From contig NC_056042.1 in NCBI RefSeq assembly GCF_004379255.2, positions 30,917,928 through 30,981,927 on the forward strand: DNA of 64,000 nt, given 5' to 3'. Shown one piece after another: positions 20,902-31,726 of this stretch. A program made the position numbers and the translations under genes. The notes beneath the pieces were generated by a model. The model worked only from the letters and a program-made list of their open reading frames with translations, did not search any database and was not told where the DNA came from. This stretch comes from Salvia splendens (Eukaryota > Streptophyta > Magnoliopsida > Lamiales > Lamiaceae). Every line of letters begins with the position of its first letter. Position 1 is the first letter of the stretch.

Positions 20902-21828
20902 ATGGATTCAAATATGGATTTATCATCTCTCCCAAGAGAAAAATGGTTGGGAGATGATTATCTCGTCCAACTTGGAGGCTTTTGGTTATTACCTCAATTC
21001 GTTAACTCAATCAAAAGAGTAATCAACCATTACGATCCACTTCCTAGCGACGTGATCTTGGTTACTTTTCCTAAAACAGGCACCACGTGGCTCAAATCTC
21101 TCCTCTACTCCATCCTCAATCGACCATCCAAAAATAAGTTGGTTGTCGAACACCCCCACGAACTCGTTCCCTTCTTGGAGATACAAGTGTTTGCAGAGGC
21201 TGATGAGCCGCCAGTTCTCGCGGCCCCATCAGATGCGCCTCGATTATTCGCCACACACATACCTTATCAGCTCCTGGCAAAAACCCTAGATTCTAGTCCA
21301 TGTAAAGTTGTTTACTTGACGCGGAACCCCAAGGACACCCTGGTCTCTTTGTGGCATTTTGTGAATAAGTGGAACAAGGAGAATCCAGATCAGTCATGGT
21401 CTCTCGATGAGGCAACGGACAGGTTTTGTCGTGGGGTTAGTCTATACGGGCCTTACTATGACCATGTGATTGGTTATAAAGAGCTGAGTCTGAAAAGGCC
21501 AGAGAATGTGATGTTCGTGACGTTCGAAGATATGCTAAAAGATCCTCATGATTATGTCAAAAAATTGGGTGATTTCTTAGGATGTCCATTTGAAGAAGAA
21601 GATGAAGTGGATGAGATTGTGAAGAATTGCAGCATCGAGGTGCTAAGTAGCCATGATATTAATAAGTCTGAAGAATCTCCAACATGGTTTCCATTGCCAT
21701 ATAATTCATTCTTTAGAAAAGGAAAAACGGGAGATTATAAAAATTATCTCAGTGATGAGTCTGTTCAGCGTATTGACACACTTACGAAGGAAAGATTTCA
21801 TTCATTGGGCTTCATGTATGGGATTTAG
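20902..21828 (+). CDS. Cytosolic sulfotransferase SOT1 (plant SOT family)
   Basis: This is a 308-residue intronless protein of normal length. It transfers a sulfonate group from PAPS to a hydroxyl of a small acceptor in the cytosol. The 5'-phosphosulfate loop PKTGTTWLK is at 57-65, the expected catalytic His is in FATHIPY (His119), the 3'-phosphate motif YLTRNPKDTLVSLWHF (Arg141, Ser149) is present, and the C-terminal RKGKTGDYKNYL (272-283) closes the PAPS site. All are intact. The ATG at 20902 aligns with SOT2 and SOT3 (MDSNMDLSS). The acceptor is unknown; the family covers flavonoids, hydroxyjasmonate, brassinosteroids and desulfoglucosinolates. It is the first of three tandem copies, and a conserved pyrimidine-rich leader (CACCCTCTCTAATTCTCT) precedes all three. 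Confidence 0.95.
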   Translation: MDSNMDLSSLPREKWLGDDYLVQLGGFWLLPQFVNSIKRVINHYDPLPSDVILVTFPKTGTTWLKSLLYSILNRPSKNKLVVEHPHELVPFLEIQVFAEADEPPVLAAPSDAPRLFATHIPYQLLAKTLDSSPCKVVYLTRNPKDTLVSLWHFVNKWNKENPDQSWSLDEATDRFCRGVSLYGPYYDHVIGYKELSLKRPENVMFVTFEDMLKDPHDYVKKLGDFLGCPFEEEDEVDEIVKNCSIEVLSSHDINKSEESPTWFPLPYNSFFRKGKTGDYKNYLSDESVQRIDTLTKERFHSLGFMYGI

Positions 21829-22912
21829 CACCCTCATGCACTTGTTTTTTACCTATGGAATTCCAAAGTTTCTAAATACTACTGTAATTTGTTCTCACTT
21901 CTCACTGTTATTGGCTTATTGTATTCTATATTATATACTTCTGTCTTCTTGGTTATATAATTTTTTAAGTTCATTTTGCAAATAACTTATCATCACTATT
22001 CATTTTGTGAAAAAGGTTAGCTTAATTAGGTTGCAAGCAGAATTGGCTCATAATTTATTGATCAATGTATGAAATGTGATCAGAATACTATTACTATTCC
22101 ACAAGAAAATGGATCTTTCAACAACATTATATTCAAAGGTAATCCATTACCATAGTAGTGTTGTGTGTGTAATTCGTTGGATACCACTATATAATCTTGC
22201 TATAAAACTTTTCCATCCATACTGCAAAAACACATTACAACATCACATATGGGTCTAATGCAAAAAAATGACATATATTAATATATTAAAAATGGTGTAA
22301 ATTTTGAATTTGATAAAAATGGAATGGTTGGCATAAAATTACTTTGGTGTGCCATATACTCAAAATAAATGAGTTCGAGTTGGTGTAAATTGTTAGGGAT
22401 GACATAGCAAATAAATGCAAATAGATTGAACACATTTCAACGTTTCTACAATCAACGATAATGTCAATTGTCATAGAGCTTATAAATAATTACGGCTCCA
22501 AATTAGAACCTACTTGTTCTTATATACTTCGAAATTATCGCATTGACTATAGTAGAAATATTGTGTGCCATTAAAAATTACAATAATTACAAAATAAACA
22601 CAATTTCGTGATCAAAATATTTGATTTCGTTATAAATAATGGCGGATTAGAATTGCGTTCTCTATATAACACTAATGTCATTGAATATAGCTAGTAGTAT
22701 TATGATGGTAGTAGCTTTACTTCTAGTAATAGATAATGTCATGAAGTGGTGGTTCATAAATTATTTTGACTTAGTTTCACAAGAAAGCGTATTTGATTAT
22801 ACTATCTCCATGTTCACCCTCCAATATAAGTAGTGCATACAATGGTTGCAAAAATAGATCATCATCAAACACCCTCTCTAATTCTCTCTTTCTAATCGCC
22901 TATTCTCTTTTC
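21829..22912. other. Intergenic between SOT1 and SOT2; SOT2 upstream region
   Basis: No gene is seen. From about 22380 to 22710 it is recognisably similar to DNA at 29430-29514 plus 41847-42070, which is the SOT3 upstream region split by a copia insertion. The block CAATATAAGTAGTGCATACA near 22822 recurs near 43252. These shared blocks mark the limits of the tandem duplication and probably contain the promoter. Confidence 0.65.
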
Positions 22913-23842
22913 ATGGATTCAAACATGGATTTATCATCTCTCCCAAGAGAAAAATGGTTGGGAGATGATTATCTTGTCCAACTTGGAGGCTTTTGGTTTT
23001 TACCTCAATTCGTGAAGAAAAACAAAAGAGTGATTAATAATTATAAGCCACTTCCTAATGATGTGATCTTGGTTACTTTTCCTAAATCAGGCACCACATG
23101 GCTCAAATCCATCCTCTACTCCATCCTAAACCGATCATCCAGACATAAGTTGGCAGTCGAACATCCCCACGACCTCGTTCCCTTCTTGGAGGCACAAGTG
23201 TTTGCAGAGGCTGATGAGCCGCTAGCTCTAGCAGCCCCATCGGATGACCGCCCTCGATTATTTGCCACACACTTACCTTATCAACTCCTAACCAAAACAC
23301 TTGATTCCAGTGAATGTAAGGTTATTTACTTGACACGGAACCCCAAGGATGTCCTCGTCTCTTTGTGGCATTTCGTGAATAAGTGGAACATGGAGAACCC
23401 AGATAGGTCATGGTCTCTCGATGAGGCAACTGACAAGTTTTGTGATGGGGTTAGCCTGTGTGGGCCTTACTATGATCATGTGCTTGGTTATAAAGAGTTG
23501 AGTTTGAAAAGGCCGAAGAACGTGATGTTCGTGACTTTCGAGGAGATGTTAGAAGATCCCCATGGCTATGTCAAAAAATTGGGTGATTTCTTAGGATGTC
23601 CATTTGAGGAGGAGGAAGAAGTTGATGATATTGTGAAGAATTGCAGCATTGAGGTGCTAAGCAGTTATGATGTCAATAAGTCTAAAGAATCTACAACATG
23701 GTTTCCATCGCCATACAATTCATTCTTTAGAAAAGGGAAAATTGGAGATTATAAAAACTATCTTAGTAATGAGTCTGTTCAGCGTATCGACACACTTACA
23801 AAAGAGAGATTTCATTCATTAGGGTTCATGTATGGGATTTAG
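22913..23842 (+). CDS. Cytosolic sulfotransferase SOT2
   Basis: A 309-residue protein starting MDSNMDLSSLPREKWLG. An in-frame ATG at 22793 would add 40 residues, but that stretch corresponds to the untranslated leader of SOT1 and SOT3, so I use 22913. The PAPS-binding elements are intact: FPKSGTTWLK, YLTRNPKDVLVSLWHF and FRKGKIGDYKNYL. The catalytic His is in FATHLPY. It is very similar to SOT1 over its whole length and differs mainly in the putative acceptor-site loops (for example GVSLCGPYYDHVLGY and the SSDDRPR insertion). Same reaction; acceptor unknown. It is followed by about 20 kb of transposons before SOT3. Confidence 0.95.
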   Translation: MDSNMDLSSLPREKWLGDDYLVQLGGFWFLPQFVKKNKRVINNYKPLPNDVILVTFPKSGTTWLKSILYSILNRSSRHKLAVEHPHDLVPFLEAQVFAEADEPLALAAPSDDRPRLFATHLPYQLLTKTLDSSECKVIYLTRNPKDVLVSLWHFVNKWNMENPDRSWSLDEATDKFCDGVSLCGPYYDHVLGYKELSLKRPKNVMFVTFEEMLEDPHGYVKKLGDFLGCPFEEEEEVDDIVKNCSIEVLSSYDVNKSKESTTWFPSPYNSFFRKGKIGDYKNYLSNESVQRIDTLTKERFHSLGFMYGI

Positions 23843-24316
23843 CTACCTCTTGCTTTTATTGTATTCCTATGAAAGTTCATGTTTCTGAATATGTAATTTG
23901 TTGTCATTGTTATTCCATTCTATATAACATACTTCGCTTGATTATGTAATTGGTCCATTCATTCTTTGAGATCATTTTGCAAACAACTTATCATCGTTAT
24001 ACATTTCGACAAAATTATTAATTTGATTAAGTTGCAAGCATTTGATGTTGTCTCATCTATTTAAGAATTATTTTACGTAGGCCTGTCAAATTGGGTACCC
24101 ACGGATATCCGATCCGAAATTTTCAGGTACCCAATCCCGAAAATCCCAAAATCTAATACCCCGATACCCAACCCGAATTTGATTTCGGGTATCCAGTCTC
24201 GAAAAATCGAGTACCCAATCCCTATTGTGATTTTGATTTTTTTTTTGGAAATTAACTACAAACTTTTAGAATTTATTTAATATTATTTAATTCAAATTAA
24301 ATACAAAGTTGAAGTA

Positions 24317-24930
24317 CTTCATCCGTCCCTCTGTAGCTGAGTCGTATTTCTTTTTGGGTTTTTTTTTTAAAGGAGGATCAACGATGGTTCTCCATCTACC
24401 CCCGAAGTGACTCGGACCCCCGGCCTAACGGTCGGAGGTGAAGCGTCTTACCACCGAGCTGCGCTTCGTTGTCTTGGAGGGGACCAACGGGTCCACCTAC
24501 CTTCCCTCCAGTAACGGGTCCAGACCAGTTAACCTATCTTCCCAATTATGGGCATGACCAGTTAATCTATCTCCCCCTGCTCCTGGGTTTAGGCCAGTGA
24601 ACTCATCACCCCCAGGGGAAATAAATCCCCAAGATGCGCCTCCCAGGGGTCGAACACGTGACCTCTAGGATGGCGCGGTATCCCTGCCCCCCTTCTCAAC
24701 CACTTGAGCTAAGGGGCTTGGATTCGTATTTCTTTTTGGGTTGTCCCACTGTAGTTGAGTCATTTATTCTTTTGGCAAAATGTACTTTAATATCTCATAC
24801 TTTACTCTCCATTCATCTTTCTACATTTTTCCTTTCTACTTTATTCTCCTTTTACCTAACTCGTTTAAAATAATTTTTCTTAAATCTCGTGCTGAAAAGA
24901 AATGCCTCTACTAATGAGGGATGTAGGGAG
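24317..24930. mobile_element. Stowaway-type MITE interrupted by a SINE
   Basis: The left part CTTCATCCGTCCCTCTGTAG and the right part ending GAGGGATGTAGGGAG match the 4071-4300 MITE, including GCTGAAAAGAAATGCCTCTAC before the right end. Removing the SINE leaves about 230 bp, the size of its relative. TA precedes the left end; the right flank is degraded (CAGTA). Confidence 0.78.
24361..24723 (-). mobile_element. tRNA-derived SINE
   Basis: On the minus strand the unit begins with a tRNA-like head: A-box CCTTAGCTCAAGTGGTTGAG and B-box CACGTGTTCGACCCCTGGG. A tRNA-unrelated body follows and it ends in a poly-A run (plus strand T run at 24361-24368). It is flanked by a 19-bp target duplication beginning TCGTATTTCTTTTTGGG (24342-24360, 24724-24742), typical of LINE-driven retroposition. 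The head lacks a proper acceptor stem, so it is not a tRNA gene. Confidence 0.87.
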
Positions 24931-24935
24931 CAGTA

Positions 24936-25145
24936 TTCAAGAGAAAATAACTACAAACTTTTAGAAATACAAAATTCTTGTAGTGGTTCGAATTTAAGAG
25001 GAAATAACTAGAAACTTTTAGGAATACAAAATTCTTGTATTAATTCGAATTTAAGAGAAAATAACTAGAAACTTTTAGGAATACAAAATTCTTGTAGTAG
25101 TTCGAATTGAAAAGAAAATAACCTAAACTTTTAAAAATACAAATT
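24936..25145. repeat. Tandem repeat of about 57-60 bp, nearly four copies
   Basis: Units built on AAATAACTAGAAACTTTTAG followed by ATACAAAATTCTTGTA and TTCGAATT occur one after another inside the hAT-type element. The last copy is the most decayed. A related piece (AACTACAAACTTTTAGAATT) precedes the nested MITE at about 24252, so the array belonged to the element before the MITE arrived. Confidence 0.75.
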
Positions 25146-25629
25146 TTATAAATTATACATATTATCTTCTTTCATCCATCCAGAATAAGTCAATAACCAT
25201 CAAATTCATTAAGTTCAAACATCCATCCCTTATAAACATCACAATTCAATAATTCATAAGAATCAAGATTTAATAATAACATCATCAAAGATTCAAAATT
25301 CAAAAGATCACAAGTCAATGAAATTAGAATGTAATTAAATATCTTATACGCTAACTATTAAGTATTAATTAAAATATTGTTAAGAAATTAAATTACATTT
25401 AATTATAATAAAAAATCATAATTTATTAATTTTAGAAAACAAATCAGATAATTTTAGGTATACCCGATTGGATATCGGGTAACCCGATACCCGATAATCC
25501 AAAATTCTCACTACCCGATCCCGATCTGATATCCGAAAAATCAGGTTTTGAGTATCCAATTATCCGACTTTTTCGGGTTTGGATATCGGATATCTATCCA
25601 ATATCCATTTTGACAGGCCTAATTTTACG

Positions 25630-25991
25630 CATTATTCACATAAACAAGTTAACTCATTATTAATGGGTTTGACCCAAACCCATTAACATTATGCGTGCGT
25701 GTGTAGATTTTCGTGTACAGCAAAAAATTGTCTAGCCTAGATTAAATCACTCTATAGTTTGGCTTAATAGCTATAGCATAAGTCACTCTATAGTAGGGTT
25801 TAATAGTTATAGCTTAAATCACACTAAGTTTGGGCTTAGTAGGTTATAGCTTAACTCAGTCAATAGTTGCCCAATACTATAAATAGCCCAATCAATAAAT
25901 AAGCATGGATAGGCCATCACTCTCTATCTCGAGTTAACATGTTCCTAATTTACAATAAACATTTAACACATGATCAAAATGATAACTATTA
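25630..25991. other. Intergenic with short degenerate tandem repeats
   Basis: From about 25730 to 25860 a unit like GGCTTAATAGCTATAGC is repeated about three times with variation, followed by CTATAAATAGCCC, a TATA-like motif with no gene behind it. It may be the edge of a decayed LTR. Confidence 0.4.
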
Positions 25992-26247
25992 CTCCCTCCG
26001 TTCCATGGTGATGGAGGCGTTTTTTTCCAGCACGCAATTTAAGAAAAATTATGTTAAGTGAGTTAAGTAAAAGAAGAATAACGTAGGAAGTGAAAAAGGT
26101 AGAAAGATGAAGAGAGAATAAAATAAGAAAGAGAGTAAATTAAGTAACTGAGAAGAAATATGTTGATTTTTACCAAAAAGTGAAATGACTCAACTATGTA
26201 ACGTACCAAAATGACAAAATGACTCCACTACTAGGGAACGGAGGGAG
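25992..26247. mobile_element. Stowaway-type MITE
   Basis: A 256-bp element with ends CTCCCTCCGTTCC and GGAACGGAGGGAG and TA duplications at 25990-25991 and 26248-26249. Confidence 0.85.
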
Positions 26248-26260
26248 TATTTATTTTTTA

Positions 26261-26390
26261 CTCCCTCTGTCCCATAAAAATATGGGCAGTGTGTATGGCA
26301 CGAGAATTAAGACAAAATTGGTAAAATAAGAGAGAGGATGAGAATGATATGGTAACATAAGAGAAAGGAGGAAAATGGTGGTTAAAGTAG
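26261..26390. mobile_element. Stowaway-type MITE, truncated on the right
   Basis: It starts CTCCCTCTGTCCCATAAAAA after TTA and continues with the purine-rich body usual in these elements, but no right end is present: sequence changes at about 26391 to copia reverse transcriptase. Confidence 0.65.
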
Positions 26391-27560
26391 GGCAAGGAAC
26401 ACATGGTTTGGAAGCTTAAGAAGGCCATTTATGGCCTCAAGCAAGCATCTAAATCATGGAACCAGTGTTTCGATCAGACTGTTAATAAGTTTGGATTCGA
26501 AAAGTGACCAAATGAAAGTTGCGTTTACAAGAAGGTTGAAAAGGGGAATGTTGTGTTCTTAGTTTTATATGTAGATGACATTCTTCTAATTGAAAACAAT
26601 AAAAAGATGTTGTCATCAGTACGAACTTGGTTGTCGAACCAGTTCGAGATGAAGGATATGGGAGACGCGGGACACTTCCTCGGAATCAAGGTTCTTCGGA
26701 ATCGTGAGAAGAGGACGTTGTGCTTATCTCAAGAACCTTACATCGACACTGTACTTAGTCGCTTTAGCATGCAAGATGTCAAGAAAGGTTTCTTACCTTT
26801 TAGACATGGCATCCATCTATCTTAAGAGATGTGCCCCAAAACGCCATCTGAGATAGAAGAGATGAGAAGGATATCATATGCTTCGGCAGTTGGAAGTCTC
26901 ATGTATGTTATGCTTTGTACAAGGCCTGATATTTGCTTTGTTGTTGGCATGGTGACAAGATATCAGTCGAATCCGGGCCAAGGACATTGAACTGCCGTAA
27001 AGAATATACTCAAGTACCTTAAACGGACTAAGGACTATGCTCTAGTTTACAATGCAGCCGAGCTCTGTCCTTTGGGATATATTGACTCAGATTTTCAAGC
27101 TGATTAGGACTCAAGAAAATCTACTTCTGTATATGTGTTCACCTTAGGAGGTGGAGCCGTAATTTGGAAGAGTGTGAAGCAGAAATGCATCGCGGACTCT
27201 ACCATGGAAGCCGAGTATGTGGCCGCTTCGGAGGCTGCAAAGGAGGTTGTATGGTTCAAGAACTTCCTTATGGACTTAGGTGTGGTTACGAATCTGCCCA
27301 AGAGCATCACCATTTATTGTGACAATTCTGGTGCTGTGGCAAACTCAAAAGAACCACAGGCTCACAAAGCGAGCAAACACAGAGAGGAAGTATCATATCA
27401 TTAGAGATATAGTGCACAGATGAGACATGCAAGTAGTTAAGATTGCGTCAGAGAACAACCTGACAGATCCTTTTACAAAGGCATTGGCGGTGAAACCGTT
27501 CGAACGCCATGTTGAAGGGATAGGAGTTCGACTCATTCAAGACCTCAACTCGCTTTCAGT
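26391..27560 (+). pseudogene. 5'-truncated Ty1/copia pol: reverse transcriptase end and RNase H
   Basis: The recognisable order is KAIYGLKQASKSWNQCFDQ, the catalytic box LYVDDILLI, WLSNQFEMKDMGDAGHFLGI, then the ASAVGSLMYVMLCTRPDICF region and RNase H ([43 protein letters not shown]). Stops interrupt it (for example after GFEK, after IHLS and after FQAD). Nothing of gag, protease or integrase is left. It belongs to a different copia lineage from the other three in the window, judged by sequence. It runs into its own 3' LTR. Confidence 0.85.
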
Positions 27561-27634
27561 ATAAGTGGGAGAATTAGACGTAATGCACATTAATTTTGTA
27601 TACTCGAAAGTTGTTTTGAGTATAAGTGGGAGAT

Positions 27635-29097
27635 TGTTAGAGTTTTTATACTAGAAATCACCTTTCGAGTGATTGAATACTGTAAAACTCTATATTTTAT
27701 TTTCCAATGGATGCAACTGATTATTTTTATCATAATGTTGTTATGTTTTACATTTAATGAATGTTTATTACATATTTAAATGTATAAGCAACGTAACAAA
27801 GTCTAAGTCTTTATTTTAGTAGACCGGTTGTGGGCGCCGTCCACTTTAAGGTAACACGGTCAGTTCTGAACAAAGAAAAATAAGAATTTCACAACCTTGA
27901 TAGGCCTAAACTACCTATCGTGAAAGGTTGCAATGTCAGTCCGAATATTTCTAAGCCTTACTGAAATAAGATGACATTGGTGTGGTATAGCACTGAATTG
28001 GATCTAACAGCAAGACGAGTCTTTATGCTATCTACTGAAAGATGAGGTCTTGATAATTAATTTCTTAATCAATGTACGTTAGCATTGAGCATACGGTATT
28101 GATTATGCACTACTTTGACTTACCAAATGGTGCGGGGTTTTCGCAACCCAAGAATCCTGGTATATTGGGTAGTGGTGATTAATATCTAGCGGTGCTAGGA
28201 TTACTATTATATTGAATCGTGCGCGAAGTGAGTCTCGTTTGATAACGTCCACAAGAGGAGCTCGAAACCTGGTTTTATTATTCGGAACCTAGCTAGTTGG
28301 AGTTTGATTACTCCATAAATAATAAATAAGTGTTTCTTGCTAAGTCCACTCTTGGAGTTAATAATATGTTAATTAATTAAGTTCATAGTAGACATTAATT
28401 AATTAATGGACGTTTCTATCTTAAGCACGAGAAATGAACGACAAACAAATGGAAACCCGGAATACTTGTAATTTCGGATTTGGATGGGCAGTGCAATATT
28501 ACTTCTGTAGTGGCTGCTCGTAATATTCCAATATAAGCTTATATTAAATTGTGGGTTCAATTTAATTAGTAAGAAGCTAATTGGGGGAGGTCATATCCAA
28601 ATTCTTCCATAGATCCTTGACTATGCCCAATATGTGACTTAATATAAATAGGAGAATAAAGGAGACAGAAAATAGACTTAATTACAATCATAATTTTTGT
28701 CCCCCTCTCTCTCTGGAAGAGGCACGATTTTCAGCTCCCTCTGTGAGCAGTTTCCGTCTTCTTTATTCAAGTCCTGGTATTCTGGTGAGATCAGCCCACA
28801 CTGATATCAGTTTACAGTCCGGGAACCAGTCAGAAGATTCGTGGTTTAGTACTCAAGATCTTCACGTGGATAAGGCGCTAGCCAACTTCGATTCTTTGGA
28901 GAATCAACGAGGTAAATTGGCTAATTCCGTAGTAAGCATGTTTTAGGTTTCAATTACGCTAAAGCATAATTAATTCAAGTTATGAGCATGATACATGTGA
29001 GAATTACGCGAATAGATTTTGTCTAAATAATGTGCTAAATAGATCAAGATATTATGTGATCAACTGAATGCACGTTTCCGCTGCCAACCCCTTCACA
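27635..29097 (+). repeat. 3' LTR of the truncated copia element
   Basis: A polypurine tract ATAAGTGGGAGAT precedes TGTTAGAGTTTTTATACTAG, a typical LTR start. The LTR seems to run about 1.46 kb to CCCCTTCACA, where the sequence changes character. The right end is an estimate because no second LTR is available. A 67-codon frame inside it is not a gene. Confidence 0.65.
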
Positions 29098-29514
29098 GGG
29101 GATATAGGAAAGTATATAATGTTTAATGGTTAAATAAATTAATATAATAAAGAATAAATAATGTCGAAGAGAGAAGAGAAAGTAAAGTATGAATGAGAGA
29201 TTTATTATTAAGTATCATAAAGACAAATAACTATCGTGGTACAGCTCGAAATAGATTATGTGTCAAAGTAACTTAGAATGCGGAGAATATGAAATTACAT
29301 ATCGTATATATTACAAATATATAGTGTGTTGTTATCAATTATAATGATAAATAAAATAAACATATTCTGAAAAATTTGTCTTGAAACACACCTAACACAT
29401 TGGTCAAGAAATTTGTTTCGATCATATTAAACAGGTTGCTTTTGGCAGAGTTAAAGAGCAAAATAAATTCAAAGAGATTGAACACATTTCTACGTTCCTA
29501 TACAATTAATGATA
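29098..29514. other. Intergenic; left part of the SOT3 upstream region
   Basis: The last about 90 bases (AAGAGATTGAACACATTTC and following) match DNA upstream of SOT2 near 22420. The match continues beyond the copia element at 41847, showing where the element landed. Confidence 0.6.
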
Positions 29515-29519
29515 ATGCC

Positions 29520-29709
29520 TGTTGGCAAGAAATCAGGAAGAAATCAAGAGGATATACGGTATTGATATGCAAGAATATTTATCAAAGATAGAATGCAATC
29601 AATGTAATTAGGTTTACCTTATTTATGTATTTTGTAGCCTATATAAGTTGTACAATCTCTGCACATGAAACATATTGAATAGAATGATCCTATTACCCAA
29701 TTCTCTACA
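29520..29709 (+). repeat. 5' LTR of the split copia element
   Basis: 190 bp, from TGTTGGCAAGAAATCAGG to CCCAATTCTCTACA. Confidence 0.9.
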
Positions 29710-29721
29710 TGGTACCAGAGC
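29710..29721 (+). other. Primer-binding site of the split copia element
   Basis: TGGTACCAGAGC directly after the LTR is a near-standard copia site for initiator tRNA-Met. Confidence 0.8.
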
Positions 29722-29845
29722 ATGAAGAAAGTTCTTAAGCAGCTCAGAAATACTCTCATCATAGCCAATATACCAAACTCGACCCCGGCATAGACCGAAC
29801 TTACCCGAACCAGAAGAAACCGAACCAGAAATCTACAAACAAATC

Positions 29846-31726
29846 ATGTCAGAAACAGAGGAAGTGAAAAACAATCCTGAACCAGATCAGCCGGGAAAAT
29901 TGAAGAACTGCAAGAATGTCACCGTGGCATTCAAGCTCAATGGAAAGAACTACCCGTTGTGGTCTCGACTTATGAAAGTCAAGAACGGAGGCCGAGGGGC
30001 CTACTCACATATCCGAAACGAACCCCCAGAACCCGGGAGCAAGGGTTATGACGATTGGGAGGAAGACGACTTGGTGGTGTTTTCGTGGATCGTCGACAAC
30101 ATTGAAGACGGGATAATTGCCGACTTCGCACACCACTTGACAGCCAAAGCATTATGGGACAGCCTCGCAATCACGTTCGAGAATAAAGCAGATAAGTATC
30201 TAATATATGATTTGGAGGAAAAAGCAATAACCATCAGACAGGGAGACCTTGGTTTAGAAACATATTACCGGAGAATCAACGGGCTATGGATCAACATTGA
30301 CCGATGCCAGAAACAACCCATCACTTGCTGCGATAAGGGCGTAAACCAATACAGAGTCCATTCGAACGAGAAGAGGCTGATCAAATTTCTGACTGGACTG
30401 AACCTGGAATACGACTCAATCAAACGGGAAATCCTCAAAGAGGACCCTTACCCATCAGTCGAAGCTGCTTACGGGTGGGTGAAGACGGAGGCGGCTCGAC
30501 GAAACCTCATGCCACCGGCATCGCCTTCTTCTCCCGAAGCCATCGGCAATTACGTCGGGGATACATCATCTAGGGGAATTGGAAGTGGGTTCGCTGCCCA
30601 AAATCAACGTCTGCGACAAGGACCACCACCGAGACCCGCAGCTACCAGCCCACCAGGGAGCCACCGACAAGACACGTCGAAACTGTGGTGCTCACATTGT
30701 GGCAAGCAGAAGCACACGTATGAGACGTGCTTCAAAAGATTGGGATACCCAGAGTGGTGGGAAGAACGACAGAAGGCAAGAACCCCTCAATTTCAGGCCA
30801 AATTGGCCGTCGGAGTGAACGAGGAAAGAATACCGAAGCAAAGCGGTCCCAACAACCATGGAGAAAACGGTGGACAAGGACAGACCGTGAGCTCAGGGGC
30901 TCAACCCGGCGGCGGCAACGTGCGGGGGAGCGGTAATTTCGCCGGACGAACAGAATCAATGGGTGGATCAGACGGAAAGGGAGGCGGAATCGCGAATGGA
31001 GGTAAAGGGTTTGGCGTCAAGCCAAACCCTAGTTATTTACCAAATTTTCGTTTTCACCCACATAAGTCACTGATTTTGCAAAATAGACCCCGAGAAATTT
31101 ACATTGACCCCCCTGATCCGTATAAATCCGAATTTGACCCCAGCTGTAGTTCTAAATATTATATGGGCCGCTCCAGTCTCGGAAATTGCAAGTCAACCCC
31201 TGTTTTGTGTGACTATATTTCTGAAAACCCGTTCTCACCACTTGAAAAAATTCCCGCTGCATTTCATGTTGATAATATGATTGATACACATGCGAAAGGG
31301 TGGATTTTTTATTGTGGGGCAACTAATACAATGACCCTCGAGAAAAATGATTTTGTTGATCTAAGTTGTGAAGTGGGTAAATCTTATATCGGAACGGCTA
31401 ATGGGGAATTGATTACTGTAGTGGGATCTGGAACTATTGAGATTTCCCCTACTCTTCGTCTAAAGAACTGCTTATATGTTCCTACACTGTCTCAGAGGCT
31501 GATGTCAATTAGTCATGTTACTAAGGAATTGAATTGCACTCTCCTGATGTTCCCCGATTTTTGTATCTTGCGGGATATTCAGACGAGGAGGATTCTTGGG
31601 CGTGGCACTGAGAAGCAAGGACTCTACTACGTGAATGAGATAGCTCAACATGGTAGTGCAATGCTGGCTCACGGGTCCACGAAACAAGAAACTTGGCTTT
31701 GGCACCGAAGACTAGGACACCCCTCC
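29846..31726 (+). pseudogene. Copia gag-protease-start of integrase, cut by gypsy insertion
   Basis: The frame is open for 627 codons from MSETEEVKNNPEPDQPGKLK to LWHRRLGHPS. It has a gag domain (NVTVAFKLNGKNYPLWSRLM, WDSLAITFENKADKYL), a zinc knuckle CSHCGKQKHTYETC near residue 280, a glycine-rich linker, the protease region and the start of the GAG-pre-integrase domain. At the protease active site the expected Asp is Tyr489 (WIFYCGATNTMT; the sister element at 49274-54903 has WIFDCGATDTMT). The frame stops where the gypsy LTR begins, and the rest of integrase resumes at 38871. Even joined it would lack a working protease. Confidence 0.88.

Larger units (their letters stand above)
24078..25621. 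mobile_element. hAT-type non-autonomous transposon (1.5 kb) with nested insertions
   Basis: The ends TAGGCCTGTCAAA and TTTTGACAGGCCTA are inverted copies and are flanked by a perfect 8-bp duplication ATTTTACG (24070-24077, 25622-25629), as made by hAT transposases. Subterminal regions carry many GGATATC/GGGTACCC repeats on both sides. No transposase is encoded. A MITE (24317-24930) and a SINE inside it interrupt the element. Confidence 0.88.

Noticed and set aside
22793..22912. 40-residue N-terminal extension of SOT2
   Set aside because: The same DNA in SOT1 and SOT3 is untranslated leader; the three proteins align from MDSNMDLSS.
24650..24720. tRNA-like sequence with A- and B-boxes
   Set aside because: It is the head of a SINE: no acceptor stem pairing, a poly-A tail and a 19-bp target duplication.
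26141..26400. Possible junction of one large MITE from 25992 to 26390
   Set aside because: Two separate left ends (25992 and 26261) and a complete right end at 26247 show two elements, the second truncated.
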